From Oscillospiraceae bacterium (GTDB taxonomy: Bacteria > Bacillota > Clostridia > Oscillospirales > Acutalibacteraceae): 64,000 bases of DNA. Positions 17,453-26,387 of this stretch are shown piece after piece (position 1 is the stretch's first letter; each line of letters begins with the position of its first letter). The stretch covers positions 1 to 64,000 of the forward strand of contig SVPH01000010.1 of assembly GCA_015065965.1 (NCBI GenBank). Reading direction: 5' to 3'. The position numbers were made by a program, and so were the translations under genes. The notes under the pieces were generated by a model. The model worked only from the letters and a program-made list of their open reading frames with translations. It was not told the origin of the DNA and did not search any database.

Positions 17453-18967
17453 TTAGTTATCCTTTTTCTTTTTTGCAAATATTATTGCCGCTGCAGCGGA
17501 AACTGCAAGAGTTGCGAGTGCTGCAATGCCCATTGCACCTGAACCTGTTGAGGGGATATCTGTGTTAATTTCAGACCATTTTGCCTCAAAGGTAAGATTT
17601 TTCTTAGGCATTTTATCGGGAATTTCGGGAGTCCAGCCTGCAAAACTATAACCTTTCTTTTTGGGCTCTGAAGGTACGGTAATTTTTGAACCTGCAGAAA
17701 TATTATATGTCTTATAGACTTCTCCGTCGACCATATAAGTTACGGTATAGGTTTTGTTTACATTACCGATTACCGATGAAAGACCGATAATTGCGATGAT
17801 TCCGCCGATAATTGAAAGACCGGTTATCGCTGCTGCACCAAGACCTGCAATAACACCGCCTGCAATAAGAGTTCCGCCGACAACGATTGTTACAAACTCT
17901 TTGTCAACTTCATACTGTGCTTCAAATACAAGGTCTTCTGCGGGCATTTCGTCGGGAATTTCAGGGCTCCAGCCTGTAAACTTATGGGCAAACTTTTTGG
18001 GATCTGTTTCAGGTACAGGGATTTTTTCGCCCTCTTTAACTTCAAATGCTTCGTAGGTCTTGCCGTCTGACATATATACTACATTGCCGTTTCTGAGCCA
18101 TTTTGCAATGAATGTGATATCCTGTGAGGGCACTGTGCTGTATTCAAATACATTGTCGCCTTCAGCATTAAACCAGCCTGCAAAAGTATATCCCTCTTTA
18201 GTGGGGTCGTCAGGAATGGTTTCTTCCATGCTGGAACCGAAGGGCGCGGTTGCTTTATGGTATTCTGCCGAGTCAACGGTAAAAGTTACATTGATATCCT
18301 TGAGTTTCCATGAAGCGGATGCTTCAAGATCGTTTTCGGGCATTATCTCGGGCAGGGGATTCTGGTTTTTATCAATTACCCAACCGTTGAAAACGTGTCC
18401 TTCGGGTGCTGCAGGAGCATCGGGAGGAACAATTGTGTCGCCTACCTTATAAGTTTGTTCTTCTCCGTATTTTTCACCGTTAGAGAAATAAGTGATTTTA
18501 AATTCTTTGGTGCTTTCAACGGGAGTATAGGTAAGTTCAACAACATTTCCGTTGTGCATGGTATCTGTTCCTGCAAAGTCTTCATTTTTTGTAACGGAAA
18601 CTTTTGCCGTTACCTCATAGCCTTCGGGTGCGGCAGGTACAGTATAACTGTCATAATAGATATTACCGCTCAATTCGGATTCTTTGTTGTTTTCATTATA
18701 TCCGATAAATGACTTGCTGCCGTAATGCGAAGAGTCTGCATCCTTGACACCGTTGACGGTAATATAGAATAAACCGTCCGGGTCAGTGCCTGCAATTTTA
18801 TCACCTTCGGTAAGGGTGCCTTCAAATGCGGTGCCGTCTGTGTTAAGCAAAGCACCGTCTTTTACCGTTACGCCGCTTTCTGCCGCAAAGCCCGAAAGAG
18901 GGGTTGCAGTCAGAATAAAAGCAATCGCAACAAACATTGCCGTTAATCCTTTGATTCTTTTTTTCAT
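17453..18967 (-). CDS. wall-anchored protein with InlB-type (Flg_new) repeats
   Basis: A 504-residue surface protein. It has an N-terminal signal peptide (to about 28, AFA-like cleavage) and several Listeria-Bacteroides/InlB B-type repeats with the hallmarks F-x-G-W and a following x-A-x-W or x-A-x-Y (for example HVFNGWV, YTFAGWF, HKFTGWS, YSFAGWT). The C terminus is a sorting signal: IPSTG, a hydrophobic stretch and KKKKDN. IPSTG is a variant of LPXTG, so sortase anchoring is likely. Oddly, a second Gly/Ile-rich hydrophobic stretch (about 360-400) sits between the third and fourth repeats. ATG 18967 is preceded by ACGGAGG; the upstream in-frame ATG (18991) has no such site. The role is probably adhesion or host contact. 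Confidence 0.85.
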   Translation of the reverse strand: MKKRIKGLTAMFVAIAFILTATPLSGFAAESGVTVKDGALLNTDGTAFEGTLTEGDKIAGTDPDGLFYITVNGVKDADSSHYGSKSFIGYNENNKESELSGNIYYDSYTVPAAPEGYEVTAKVSVTKNEDFAGTDTMHNGNVVELTYTPVESTKEFKITYFSNGEKYGEEQTYKVGDTIVPPDAPAAPEGHVFNGWVIDKNQNPLPEIMPENDLEASASWKLKDINVTFTVDSAEYHKATAPFGSSMEETIPDDPTKEGYTFAGWFNAEGDNVFEYSTVPSQDITFIAKWLRNGNVVYMSDGKTYEAFEVKEGEKIPVPETDPKKFAHKFTGWSPEIPDEMPAEDLVFEAQYEVDKEFVTIVVGGTLIAGGVIAGLGAAAITGLSIIGGIIAIIGLSSVIGNVNKTYTVTYMVDGEVYKTYNISAGSKITVPSEPKKKGYSFAGWTPEIPDKMPKKNLTFEAKWSEINTDIPSTGSGAMGIAALATLAVSAAAAIIFAKKKKDN

Positions 18968-19001
18968 GAATTTTCCTCCGTTTTTATTCATTCATTTTGA
19001 A

Positions 19002-19072
19002 GGATACTTTTTGTATTGCGTGTAAAGCGGTGTCCCCGTCCGCTAAAATCTGTCAAAAAACACGCAGTATCC
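19002..19072 (-). promoter_or_regulatory. structured 5' leader of the InlB-repeat gene
   Basis: Between the predicted transcription start (near 19079) and ATG 18967, the minus strand can fold into nested helices. GGATACT pairs with AGTATCC (19072-19066 with 19008-19002), GCGTGT with ACACGC (19065-19060 with 19023-19018 region) and AGCGG with CCGCT (19044-19040 with 19030-19026). I do not recognise it as a known riboswitch class. A cis-regulatory RNA is inferred from structure only. Confidence 0.4.
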
Positions 19073-19086
19073 CCAAATGCAATGAA

Positions 19087-19115
19087 ATTATACATTTTTT
19101 GCACCTGCCATTCAA
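19087..19115 (-). promoter_or_regulatory. sigma-A promoter for the InlB-repeat gene
   Basis: On the minus strand TTGAAT (19115-19110) and TATAAT (19092-19087) are 17 bp apart. This gives a leader of about 110 nt before ATG 18967. Confidence 0.65.
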
Positions 19116-19232
19116 TTGCGTTACTGTTAAAATAGTGTGAACACAGGTAAAACTTTTTGTGTACGGAAAAAGAAATTCTGTGAAAAAGAACCGATATTTG
19201 TTCAAAGATTTACATTTAAGTTATTAAAAGGA

Positions 19233-19841
19233 TTATTTGGTAGAAATAGGTTTTTCATCACCGTCAATAAGACGGGCAAAGTTTTGAGCATGCATTATTA
19301 TTATCAGCACCGCCGATGATGCTGCAAACAGAAAGTTGAATTTCTTGTTAGTCTGGCTCAGAAAATAAGCAAGAAGCGGGTAAATAACAGCGCATATTCC
19401 CGATGAAAGGGAAGCAATTTTTGTTAAAAAAGCAACGACGGTAAAAACGGCGAGAAGTATAAGTGCAACAATCGGCATTATTCCCGCTGCAGCACCTGCT
19501 GCTGTTGCAACACCTTTACCGCCTTTAAATCTAAAGAAAACAGGGAAACAATGACCTGCTTGCGCAAAAAATCCTGCTGTAAGAACGCAAATATACGGAG
19601 CATCTGAAAAGTAAACAAGGCATCTTGCTGCTGTAACGGCAATTAATCCTTTGAAAAAATCGGCAAGAAAAACTGCAGCAGCCGCCTTTTTTCCTGCAGC
19701 ACGCAGCATGTTTGTTGCGCCTGCGTTTCCGCTGCCGACGGAGCGTATGTCTGTTCCGAGAGTTCTTTTGGAAATAATAATTGCAGTGTTTATACTGCCG
19801 ATAAGGTAAGCAAAAATAGCGCATAAAATTACATATATCAT
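19233..19841 (-). CDS. plsY: glycerol-3-phosphate acyltransferase PlsY
   Basis: PlsY is a membrane enzyme that acylates glycerol 3-phosphate from acyl-phosphate, the first step of phospholipid synthesis in Gram-positive bacteria. The 202 residues and about five to seven membrane helices fit. Motif 1 reads SVGSGNAGATN near 37-47, and motif 2 is FKGGKGVAT near 95-103. The start ATG 19841 is chosen because the membrane helix begins there (MIYVILCAIFAY) with GGGTG just upstream; the longer in-frame start at 19883 would run through a perfect hairpin. It follows a HAD phosphatase gene by 41 bp. Confidence 0.95.
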   Translation of the reverse strand: MIYVILCAIFAYLIGSINTAIIISKRTLGTDIRSVGSGNAGATNMLRAAGKKAAAAVFLADFFKGLIAVTAARCLVYFSDAPYICVLTAGFFAQAGHCFPVFFRFKGGKGVATAAGAAAGIMPIVALILLAVFTVVAFLTKIASLSSGICAVIYPLLAYFLSQTNKKFNFLFAASSAVLIIIMHAQNFARLIDGDEKPISTK

Positions 19842-19847
19842 AAAAAT

Positions 19848-19876
19848 CACCCGTTGGTTATTATATCCAACGGGTG
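19848..19876 (-). promoter_or_regulatory. hairpin enclosing the plsY ribosome-binding site
   Basis: Perfect 10-bp inverted repeat (CACCCGTTGG at 19848-19857, CCAACGGGTG at 19867-19876, 9-nt loop). On the minus strand the 3' arm contains GGGTG, the presumed plsY ribosome site, and is followed by ATTTTT and then the start codon. It can act as an intra-operon terminator, a translation gate, or both. Confidence 0.6.
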
Positions 19877-19882
19877 GTTGCA

Positions 19883-20482
19883 TTATTTATTTACTTTGCT
19901 GCGGATTTCTTCGATGCTCATTTCTGTTAGAGTACCTTTTTTAGCATGGAAACACTTTTGACCGAGTTCAAAAATATGAATATCATTTTTCAGTGAATCC
20001 GAATAAACATTTATAAATTCCGCGTCAGGCAGTGTTTCCGCAAGCCTTACGGGCTTTTGTTTGTCTTTGCAGTTGAAGCCGTCGATTCTGCCTGTTTTAG
20101 GGTTCATTCTTGTTGCGATGAGAGTATGCACCTTGTATTTCTCACAGATTGGTTTAAGAAAAAATTCAGGTGATGCAGAGCATACAACAACCGGTCTTTC
20201 TCTGTTTTGCGGTTCAAATATGGGGTAAATGTTTTTTTGCTGGTTATCCCAAAACTTTTTTGCCATTTTCTCACCGTCAACAAAACGCAAAAACGAGAAA
20301 CATCTGCCTTTGAACTTGTCGCCGAAACCGAGAAAGAAAAGCAAAAGATTCAGCGCAAGCCAAGGTGTTATCAGTATAAGATACGGTCTGTGCAGGATGC
20401 AATAAAAGAGAAAAACTGTTTCAGAATCCTGCGGATAAACTGTTTTATCAAAGTCGTACAGGTCGAATTTTTTTTTAGACAT
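19883..20482 (-). CDS. HAD-superfamily IB phosphatase
   Basis: A 199-residue HAD hydrolase of the SerB/PGP phosphatase group (subfamily IB). Motif I is DFDKT at residues 10-14, motif II includes VVCSAS near 100, and motifs III/IV are near KPVRLAE and [10 protein letters not shown] hydrophobic hairpin (about 32-50) suggests membrane association, as in phosphatidylglycerophosphatase C. Its start overlaps the end of the GH95 gene by 8 bp, and plsY lies just downstream, so a lipid-phosphate substrate is a reasonable inference. A soluble metabolite phosphatase cannot be excluded. Confidence 0.82.
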   Translation of the reverse strand: MSKKKFDLYDFDKTVYPQDSETVFLFYCILHRPYLILITPWLALNLLLFFLGFGDKFKGRCFSFLRFVDGEKMAKKFWDNQQKNIYPIFEPQNRERPVVVCSASPEFFLKPICEKYKVHTLIATRMNPKTGRIDGFNCKDKQKPVRLAETLPDAEFINVYSDSLKNDIHIFELGQKCFHAKKGTLTEMSIEEIRSKVNK

Positions 20483-22766
20483 TGAATGTCACCTTTTCAC
20501 CGGTCAGTTCAACGGCTGTTTCTTTGCCGTTGACGATAACCGTGAAGCATCCTTTGCCTTCGAGGCTGTAATTTATTGCTTTACCGTTTTTCCACTCAAT
20601 GTCAACAATAACATTGCCTTTTGCGAGCAGACCGCTAACTTTACCGTTTTGCCATTTTGAAGGAAGTGCAGGGAGAATATATATTCTGCCGCTGTGGCTT
20701 TGCATAAGCATTTCTGTTATACCGCTTACAAAACCGAAGTTACCGTCAATCTGGAAAGGCGGATGAGCGTCAAAGAGGTTTTCGTATGTTCCGCCGCCCT
20801 TTGTGTAATTTACACCGATGCTCTTAACCGGACGAAGTTGCATTTCAATGAGTTTGAGTGCGTGGTCGCCGTCAAAAAGTCTTGCCCAGAAGTTGATTTT
20901 CCAACCGAGGCTCCAGCCTGTGCCGTTATCGCCTCTGCGCTCAAGTGTTCTGCGGCATGCCTTCGCAAGTTCAGGTGTTCCGTCAACAGTTATAAGGCGT
21001 GCAGGATGAAGAGCGTAAAGATGAGAAACGTGTCTGTGGTGAATTTCTGTTTCGGGATAATCGTCGTCAAACTCAAGAAGTTGACCGTCACTGCCGAGTT
21101 TAAAATCAACCATTCTGGATATTGTTTCTTTAAGTTCGGCAGCAAAATCAGCATCAATTCCGAGAATGTTGCAACTCTTGATGCAGTTTTCAAACAGTTC
21201 CCTTGCAATTGACATTGACATTGTTGAATATTTTGCAACCGAGCAGTTTTTGCCTTCATATTCAAATGAGTTTTCGGGCGATGTTCCCGGGGCAAGTACG
21301 AGTTTACCGTTGTATTCGGTCATAATATCAAGATAGAATTCTGCCGCTTTTTTCATTATAGGGTAAGCGGTTTCTTTAAGATAATTGATATCGTTTGTGT
21401 ATTCGTAATGCTCAAAAAGATGCTCGCAGAGCCAACCGGATGAACCGTGCCAGAATGCCCACTGAGCGCTGCCTGAAACGGGTGTTGAAAGACGCCACAA
21501 GTCAACATTGTGATGAGAAGTCCAGCCCTTTGCACCGTACTGACCTTTAGCGGCTGCTTCACCGCTGATGCTTAACTCTTTAACCATTTCAATAAGCGGA
21601 TAGTTAAGTTCGGGCATGCGGCACATAAGAATGGGCCAATAGTTCATTTCGGTGTTGATGTTTACAGTGTAGTTTGAGTGCCATGGAGGAGTGAGTTTGT
21701 CATTCCAGATACCCTGAAGCGTAGAGGGCTGCGACCCGATTCTTGATGATGAAATGGCGAGATATCTGCCGTAGTTGTATGTAAGAGTTATAAGTGAGAT
21801 GTCACTCTTATCCCTTTTGAAGGAAACAAGGCGTTTATTTGTAGGAATATTTTCTTTGCCTTCACCTATATCAAGTTTAACTCTTCCGTAAAGTTCGGTG
21901 TAATCCTCAATGTGAACATTCTTTTCTTTATTATAGTCGCATACCGCTTCGATTCTTTCCATGCAGGGTTTAATATATTCTTTGCCTTCAAGGAAAGGAT
22001 GCTTGTTCCAACCGTTGAAACTTGTTTCGGCTGTGAAGAAAAGAACTGCTTCGGTTGCATCTGAAACAGAAATACGGTTTTCAACTGCTTTGAGAGTACC
22101 GTCTGTTATAACTTTTACAACAGCCCTGAAGTGCATGCCTCGCATTTCAGGCTCATCAAAATATGCTTTGTTGCTGGCATCGTTATCAATATTGTTTTCA
22201 CCATGACATTCGCCGTCAAGGATAACTTTATTGTCCTGCACAAAACTGTTGCTGCGGAGTTTTGATGTAAGACCTATTGTAAAGTTCATTTTTCCGCCGT
22301 CAGCGGTAAGTTTTGCTGCGATGATCTTTGATGGGTATGATGCGAAATATTCTCTTTTATAGTTAATTCCGGCCTGTGTATATTCAACGCATGAAACAGC
22401 GTTTTCAAGGTCAAGACTTCTGCGGTAATTTTTGACTCTGCCTTTGGATTTGAACTCTATTTCAAGGTCGCCTAAAGGCATATATGCCTGGCTCCATGTG
22501 CTTTGAAATTTTGTTTCGATTTCTTCCTGTGCTTCATGAAGTTTACCTGCAAGAGCAAGATCTCGGGCTTTTTTAAATGCTTCCAGAGCACCTTCTTTAA
22601 CCGTGTTTTTCGGTCTGCCGTTCCAGAGTTCATCGTGATTAAGGCTGAGAACCTCTTTTGAGGTTGAACCGTAAATCATTGCACCGAGTGTGCCGTTACC
22701 TATAGGCAGGCTTTGAGTCCATGCTTTTGCAGGGGAGTTATACCATAAAGTTGTTGAATATGACAT
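20475..22766 (-). CDS. alpha-L-fucosidase, family GH95
   Basis: An inverting alpha-1,2-L-fucosidase-type enzyme of 763 residues. The order is an N-terminal beta domain starting with [23 protein letters not shown], split by a helical linker, and an (alpha/alpha)6 barrel. The barrel shows the Asn-x-Asn active-site pair in [12 protein letters not shown] and the general-acid region with PGTSPEN. A late DGNFGFVSG segment bears the Asp expected for the base. Some GH95 members are L-galactosidases or act on plant xyloglucan, so host-glycan specificity is not assured. There is no signal peptide; it acts on imported oligosaccharides. It has its own consensus promoter, divergent from the RpiR regulator, which is a plausible controller. 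Confidence 0.92.
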   Translation of the reverse strand: MSYSTTLWYNSPAKAWTQSLPIGNGTLGAMIYGSTSKEVLSLNHDELWNGRPKNTVKEGALEAFKKARDLALAGKLHEAQEEIETKFQSTWSQAYMPLGDLEIEFKSKGRVKNYRRSLDLENAVSCVEYTQAGINYKREYFASYPSKIIAAKLTADGGKMNFTIGLTSKLRSNSFVQDNKVILDGECHGENNIDNDASNKAYFDEPEMRGMHFRAVVKVITDGTLKAVENRISVSDATEAVLFFTAETSFNGWNKHPFLEGKEYIKPCMERIEAVCDYNKEKNVHIEDYTELYGRVKLDIGEGKENIPTNKRLVSFKRDKSDISLITLTYNYGRYLAISSSRIGSQPSTLQGIWNDKLTPPWHSNYTVNINTEMNYWPILMCRMPELNYPLIEMVKELSISGEAAAKGQYGAKGWTSHHNVDLWRLSTPVSGSAQWAFWHGSSGWLCEHLFEHYEYTNDINYLKETAYPIMKKAAEFYLDIMTEYNGKLVLAPGTSPENSFEYEGKNCSVAKYSTMSMSIARELFENCIKSCNILGIDADFAAELKETISRMVDFKLGSDGQLLEFDDDYPETEIHHRHVSHLYALHPARLITVDGTPELAKACRRTLERRGDNGTGWSLGWKINFWARLFDGDHALKLIEMQLRPVKSIGVNYTKGGGTYENLFDAHPPFQIDGNFGFVSGITEMLMQSHSGRIYILPALPSKWQNGKVSGLLAKGNVIVDIEWKNGKAINYSLEGKGCFTVIVNGKETAVELTGEKVTFNV

Positions 22767-22805
22767 AAAAAATCTCCTTTGTGGTTTATAAATTTAAACA
22801 TCGTA

Positions 22806-22834
22806 ATTATACACCAACACATTAATGCAGTCAA
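22806..22834 (-). promoter_or_regulatory. sigma-A promoter for the GH95-HAD-plsY operon
   Basis: On the minus strand TTGACT (22834-22829) and TATAAT (22811-22806) are 17 bp apart, about 40 bp before ATG 22766. Confidence 0.85.
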
Positions 22835-22876
22835 CCGATAAAAATGAAAGATATCTTGCAAAAATGTAAAATTTAC

Positions 22877-22905
22877 TTGCATTTTGAATTTGATTAGTGT
22901 AGAAT
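22877..22905 (+). promoter_or_regulatory. sigma-A promoter for the rpiR-like operon
   Basis: TTGCAT (22877-22882) and TAGAAT (22900-22905) are 17 bp apart, 33 bp before ATG 22939. Confidence 0.6.
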
Positions 22906-22938
22906 ATTTTCTGCATGTGAATTAAAAGAGGTATTGTT

Positions 22939-23811
22939 ATGTCAGAGAATTTTCAGGCAAGAATAGAAGATGTTTACAGCAGCCTTTCAAAAGGTCATAA
23001 AAAAATTGCGGACTATATAAAAACAAACTATGAAAAGGCATCGTTTATGACTGCTGCAAGCCTTGGTAAGGCGGTTGGCGTAAGCGAGTCAACGGTTGTC
23101 CGCTTTGCTTCAAATGTAGGTTTTGACGGTTATCCTGAACTCCAAAAGCATTTGCAGGAAATGGTCAAAAGCCATCTCACAAGCGTTCAGCGCATGGAGG
23201 TTGCGGCAAGCCGTTTTGAGGGCGATGATTTTATTGAAAATGCCTTTGCTGCAGATATTGATATGATAAAGGCAACCCGTGACGGAGTTTCAAGGGAAGC
23301 ATTTGAAAAGAGCGTTGAAGCGATTAACAAGGCAAGGAAGATATATATTCTCGGTGTACGCAGTTCCGCAGCCATTGCTAGTTTTGCCGCTTTTTATTTC
23401 AGATATCTTTGCGATAATGTAATTCTTATTGATACATCATCATCAAGCGAACTTTTTGAGCAGATGTTCCGTATCAACAGTGAGGATGTCTGTATTGCGA
23501 TCAGTTTTCCGCGCTATTCAAATCAGACGGTAAAAGCGCTTTCTTTTGCAAAGGACAGGGGAGCAACAATAATTTCGATTACTGACGGAGAACTTTCTCC
23601 CATTGCATCTTTTGCAACGCATCTTCTTGTTGCAAAGAGCAACATGGTTTCGTTTGTTGATTCTCTCGTTGCACCGCTCAGCCTGATTAACGCCCTTATT
23701 GCCGCATGTGCAAGGCAGAAGAGCGATGATGTTTATAGCAATTTCAAAGCACTTGAAGAAATATGGGATGAATATCATGTTTACCGTACCGGCGGGGAGG
23801 ATAAAAAATGA
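22939..23811 (+). CDS. MurR/RpiR family transcriptional regulator
   Basis: A 290-residue DNA-binding regulator. The N-terminal HTH_6 domain (about 1-77) includes AASLGKAVGVSESTVVRFASNVGF, and a C-terminal SIS domain (about 120-255) binds phosphosugars, with GVRSSA and TSSSSELF at the sugar-phosphate loop. Such proteins respond to amino-sugar or sugar phosphates. It is divergent from the GH95 fucosidase operon and first in a plus-strand run of five genes whose other members are housekeeping. Control of the fucosidase operon is inferred from position only. The start ATG 22939 has AAGAGGT. Confidence 0.88.
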   Translation: MSENFQARIEDVYSSLSKGHKKIADYIKTNYEKASFMTAASLGKAVGVSESTVVRFASNVGFDGYPELQKHLQEMVKSHLTSVQRMEVAASRFEGDDFIENAFAADIDMIKATRDGVSREAFEKSVEAINKARKIYILGVRSSAAIASFAAFYFRYLCDNVILIDTSSSSELFEQMFRINSEDVCIAISFPRYSNQTVKALSFAKDRGATIISITDGELSPIASFATHLLVAKSNMVSFVDSLVAPLSLINALIAACARQKSDDVYSNFKALEEIWDEYHVYRTGGEDKK

Positions 23812-25076
23812 GAACTTCTTTGCTGGTTATAGGTGCAGGTGCCGCAGGGCTTATTGCGGCGGGCAGTGCCGCCAACGAGGGTGTTGAAACAATCATTCTT
23901 GAACGCAACGAGCGCCCTGCACGCAAGGTTATGATAACGGGCAAAGGCAGATGCAATGTTACGAATAATTGCGGTTCTTTGCAGGAACTTATTTCAAATG
24001 TTCCGCGCAACGGCAGATTTTTATACGGTGCGTTTTCCCGCTTTATGCCTTCTGATGTCATGGATTTTTTTGAGAACAGGGGCGTTGAACTCAAAACAGA
24101 AAGGGGCAACAGGGTGTTTCCCGTTTCGGACAATGCCGCAGATATAGTTGATGCACTCCATGGCTATGCTAAAAGCAGAGCAAGAATAATGCGCGGCAGA
24201 GCGGTTGAACTTTTGCTTTACGGCAGCAGAGTTATCGGCGTTAAAACAGAAGACGGCGAAGAGATTTTTGCCGAAAAAGTAATTATCGCAACAGGCGGTC
24301 TTTCTTATCCCGGTACAGGTTCAACGGGTGACGGATATAAACTTGCAATGCAGGCAGGGCATAATATTACGGATCTTGTTCCGTCACTTGTTCCGCTTGA
24401 AATACATGAGGGATTTTGCAGTGACCTTATGGGACTTTCTTTGCGAAACAGTGCAATCAAGGTTGTCGATACAGAAAGCGGTAAGACCGTTTATACCGAT
24501 TTCGGCGAAATGCTTTTTACTCATTTCGGCGTTTCCGGACCGATGATTCTCAGTGCCTCGGCACATATGAGAAACATGAAAAGCGGAAAATATAAAATAT
24601 ATATCGACCTTAAGCCGGCGCTTACGGTTGAGCAACTTGACGCAAGAATTCTGCGTGATTTCTCAGAAAATACCAATAAGAATTTTATCAATGCGCTTAA
24701 TTCATTATTGCCAAAAAAACTTGTGCCCGTAATAGTTAAACTCAGCAAAATCGGGCTTACAACCAAAGTTAATCAGATAACAAAAGAACAAAGACGCGCG
24801 CTTGCCGAACTGCTGAAAGGCATGTGCGTTACGGTAACGGGGTTCAGACCTGTTGCAGAGGCCATAGTCACATCAGGCGGCGTTGATGTTTCTCAGATAA
24901 ATCCCAAAACAATGGAATCAAAACTGACGGAAGGTCTTTATTTTGCAGGCGAGGTTATTGATGCCGATGCCTACACGGGCGGTTTCAATCTTCAGATTGC
25001 CTTTTCAACAGGGCGTCTTGCGGGTTTGAGTGCTGCTGAAAAAATAAAAGAAAACAGGGAGTTTGATTATGAATAA
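23808..25076 (+). CDS. BaiN/HI0933-family flavoprotein
   Basis: A 422-residue NAD(P)/FAD-dependent oxidoreductase of the HI0933 (YhiN/BaiN) family. The dinucleotide fold GAGAAGLIAA is near residue 8, followed by the acidic LERNE, the family motif KVMITGKGRCNVTNN near 43-57, and the C-terminal FAD loop GEVIDADAYTGGFNLQIAFSTG. The family is widespread in gut Firmicutes. BaiN was implicated in bile-acid dehydroxylation, but most members have no known substrate, so I give only the family. The start overlaps the regulator stop by 4 bp (ATGA), and the end overlaps the cmk start by 8 bp, indicating coupling. Confidence 0.85.
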   Translation: MRTSLLVIGAGAAGLIAAGSAANEGVETIILERNERPARKVMITGKGRCNVTNNCGSLQELISNVPRNGRFLYGAFSRFMPSDVMDFFENRGVELKTERGNRVFPVSDNAADIVDALHGYAKSRARIMRGRAVELLLYGSRVIGVKTEDGEEIFAEKVIIATGGLSYPGTGSTGDGYKLAMQAGHNITDLVPSLVPLEIHEGFCSDLMGLSLRNSAIKVVDTESGKTVYTDFGEMLFTHFGVSGPMILSASAHMRNMKSGKYKIYIDLKPALTVEQLDARILRDFSENTNKNFINALNSLLPKKLVPVIVKLSKIGLTTKVNQITKEQRRALAELLKGMCVTVTGFRPVAEAIVTSGGVDVSQINPKTMESKLTEGLYFAGEVIDADAYTGGFNLQIAFSTGRLAGLSAAEKIKENREFDYE

Positions 25077-25743
25077 CAGTGTTATCAATGTTGCGATTGA
25101 CGGACCTGCAGGCGCAGGCAAAAGCACAGTTTCCCGTGCAGCCGCAAAAGAAATCGGTTTTATTTATGTTGATACCGGTGCGCTTTACCGAGCAGTCGGT
25201 GTAAATGCATTGAGAAACGGTATTGATACCAAAGATAAGCCTGCGGTAGCGGCAAGCCTTGCTGATATCAGCGTTGATCTTGTATTTGAAAACGGTGAGC
25301 AGAAAGTGCTCCTCAACGGCGAAAATGTTTCTGTTGAAATCAGAACTCCTCCTGCTTCAATGGCAGCATCGGATGTTTCTGCCGTTCCCGAAGTGCGTGC
25401 ATTTCTTTTTGATTTGCAGAGAGATATTGCAAAGAGAAACAATTGCATTATGGATGGCAGAGATATCGGTACGGTTGTTCTTCCCGATGCAAAAGTTAAA
25501 ATTTTTCTTACAGCATCACCGGAAGAAAGAGCAACAAGAAGATATAAGGAACTTATTGAAAAAGGCACAGATGTAGAATATGAGAATGTGCTTGCAGAAT
25601 TAATTCAGAGAGATTATAATGATTCTCATCGAGAAATTGCGCCGTTAAAACCTGCTGAAGACGGTGTTGTTTTTGATACAACGGGTCTTTCGCTTGAGGA
25701 ATCCGTTAATGGAATCATAAAGATAATTAAGGAGAGTATATAA
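25069..25743 (+). CDS. cmk: cytidylate kinase
   Basis: Cmk phosphorylates CMP and dCMP with ATP. The 224 residues include the P-loop GPAGAGKST near 10-18, the CMP-binding insert with YVDTGALYRAVG, and the lid with DGRDIGTVV. I chose ATG 25069 because AGGGAG lies 7 bp upstream; a TTG at 25063 gives only two extra residues. The stop overlaps the plsC start. The cmk-plsC-ispH order is the standard arrangement in clostridia. Confidence 0.96.
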   Translation: MNNSVINVAIDGPAGAGKSTVSRAAAKEIGFIYVDTGALYRAVGVNALRNGIDTKDKPAVAASLADISVDLVFENGEQKVLLNGENVSVEIRTPPASMAASDVSAVPEVRAFLFDLQRDIAKRNNCIMDGRDIGTVVLPDAKVKIFLTASPEERATRRYKELIEKGTDVEYENVLAELIQRDYNDSHREIAPLKPAEDGVVFDTTGLSLEESVNGIIKIIKESI

Positions 25744-26387
25744 TGAAAAAGTTTGACTATTCCAAAGTTAAAGAGGAAGATGAACTTTACGATAAACTTC
25801 GTCCGATCGGCGTTTCAGTTATAGATAAATTATTTAAAGTTAAGTATGTCGGAGTTGAGAATATTCCGCAGGATGGCGGATTTATTATTGCATCAAACCA
25901 TGTTCACGCACTTGATCCGCTGATTATTGCATTGGGTGTTACAAAACGCCAAATGTATTTTATGGGAAAAAAGGAACTTTTTGATAAACCGATTGTCAGC
26001 AGTCTTCTTAAAAAAGTAAACGGTTTCCCTATTGTCAGAGGCGGTGCGGATAAAGAGGCACTAAGTTATGCCGAAAAAGTTGTATCCGAGGGTCATATTC
26101 TCGGAATCTTTCCTGAAGGAACACGTTCCAAGGATTTCAAACCTGCCAGAGCAAAATCGGGCGTTGCACTCATTGCAAAGCATTCAAAGGCGGATATTCT
26201 TCCGGTATCAATTTATAATTGCGATGAGATGAAATTCGGAACAAAGGTAACAGTAAGATTCGGAGAAGTTATTCCATACGAAAATCTCGGATTTACCGAA
26301 GACGGACCGAGAGAAGAAGTTAAGAACGGTGCAAAATATGTTATGTCTGAAATTGTAAAACTCTGGGAGATGGGACATTGCGAATAA
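25743..26387 (+). CDS. plsC: 1-acyl-sn-glycerol-3-phosphate acyltransferase
   Basis: PlsC converts lysophosphatidate to phosphatidate in membrane lipid synthesis. The 214 residues carry the catalytic motif NHVHALDP (NHx5D-type) near 52-59 and the substrate motif FPEGTRS near 122-128. There is a single hydrophobic region and a membrane-peripheral architecture. The ATG overlaps the cmk stop (TAATG), and its own 3' end overlaps the ispH start by 10 bp. With plsY in the same window, two early steps of glycerolipid synthesis are present, though in different operons. Confidence 0.94.
   Translation: MKKFDYSKVKEEDELYDKLRPIGVSVIDKLFKVKYVGVENIPQDGGFIIASNHVHALDPLIIALGVTKRQMYFMGKKELFDKPIVSSLLKKVNGFPIVRGGADKEALSYAEKVVSEGHILGIFPEGTRSKDFKPARAKSGVALIAKHSKADILPVSIYNCDEMKFGTKVTVRFGEVIPYENLGFTEDGPREEVKNGAKYVMSEIVKLWEMGHCE

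Noticed and set aside
18968-19092. c-di-GMP (GEMM) riboswitch before the surface protein gene
   Set aside because: The leader folds, but it lacks the conserved cores of the GEMM or c-di-GMP-II classes that I know, so I report only an unassigned structure.
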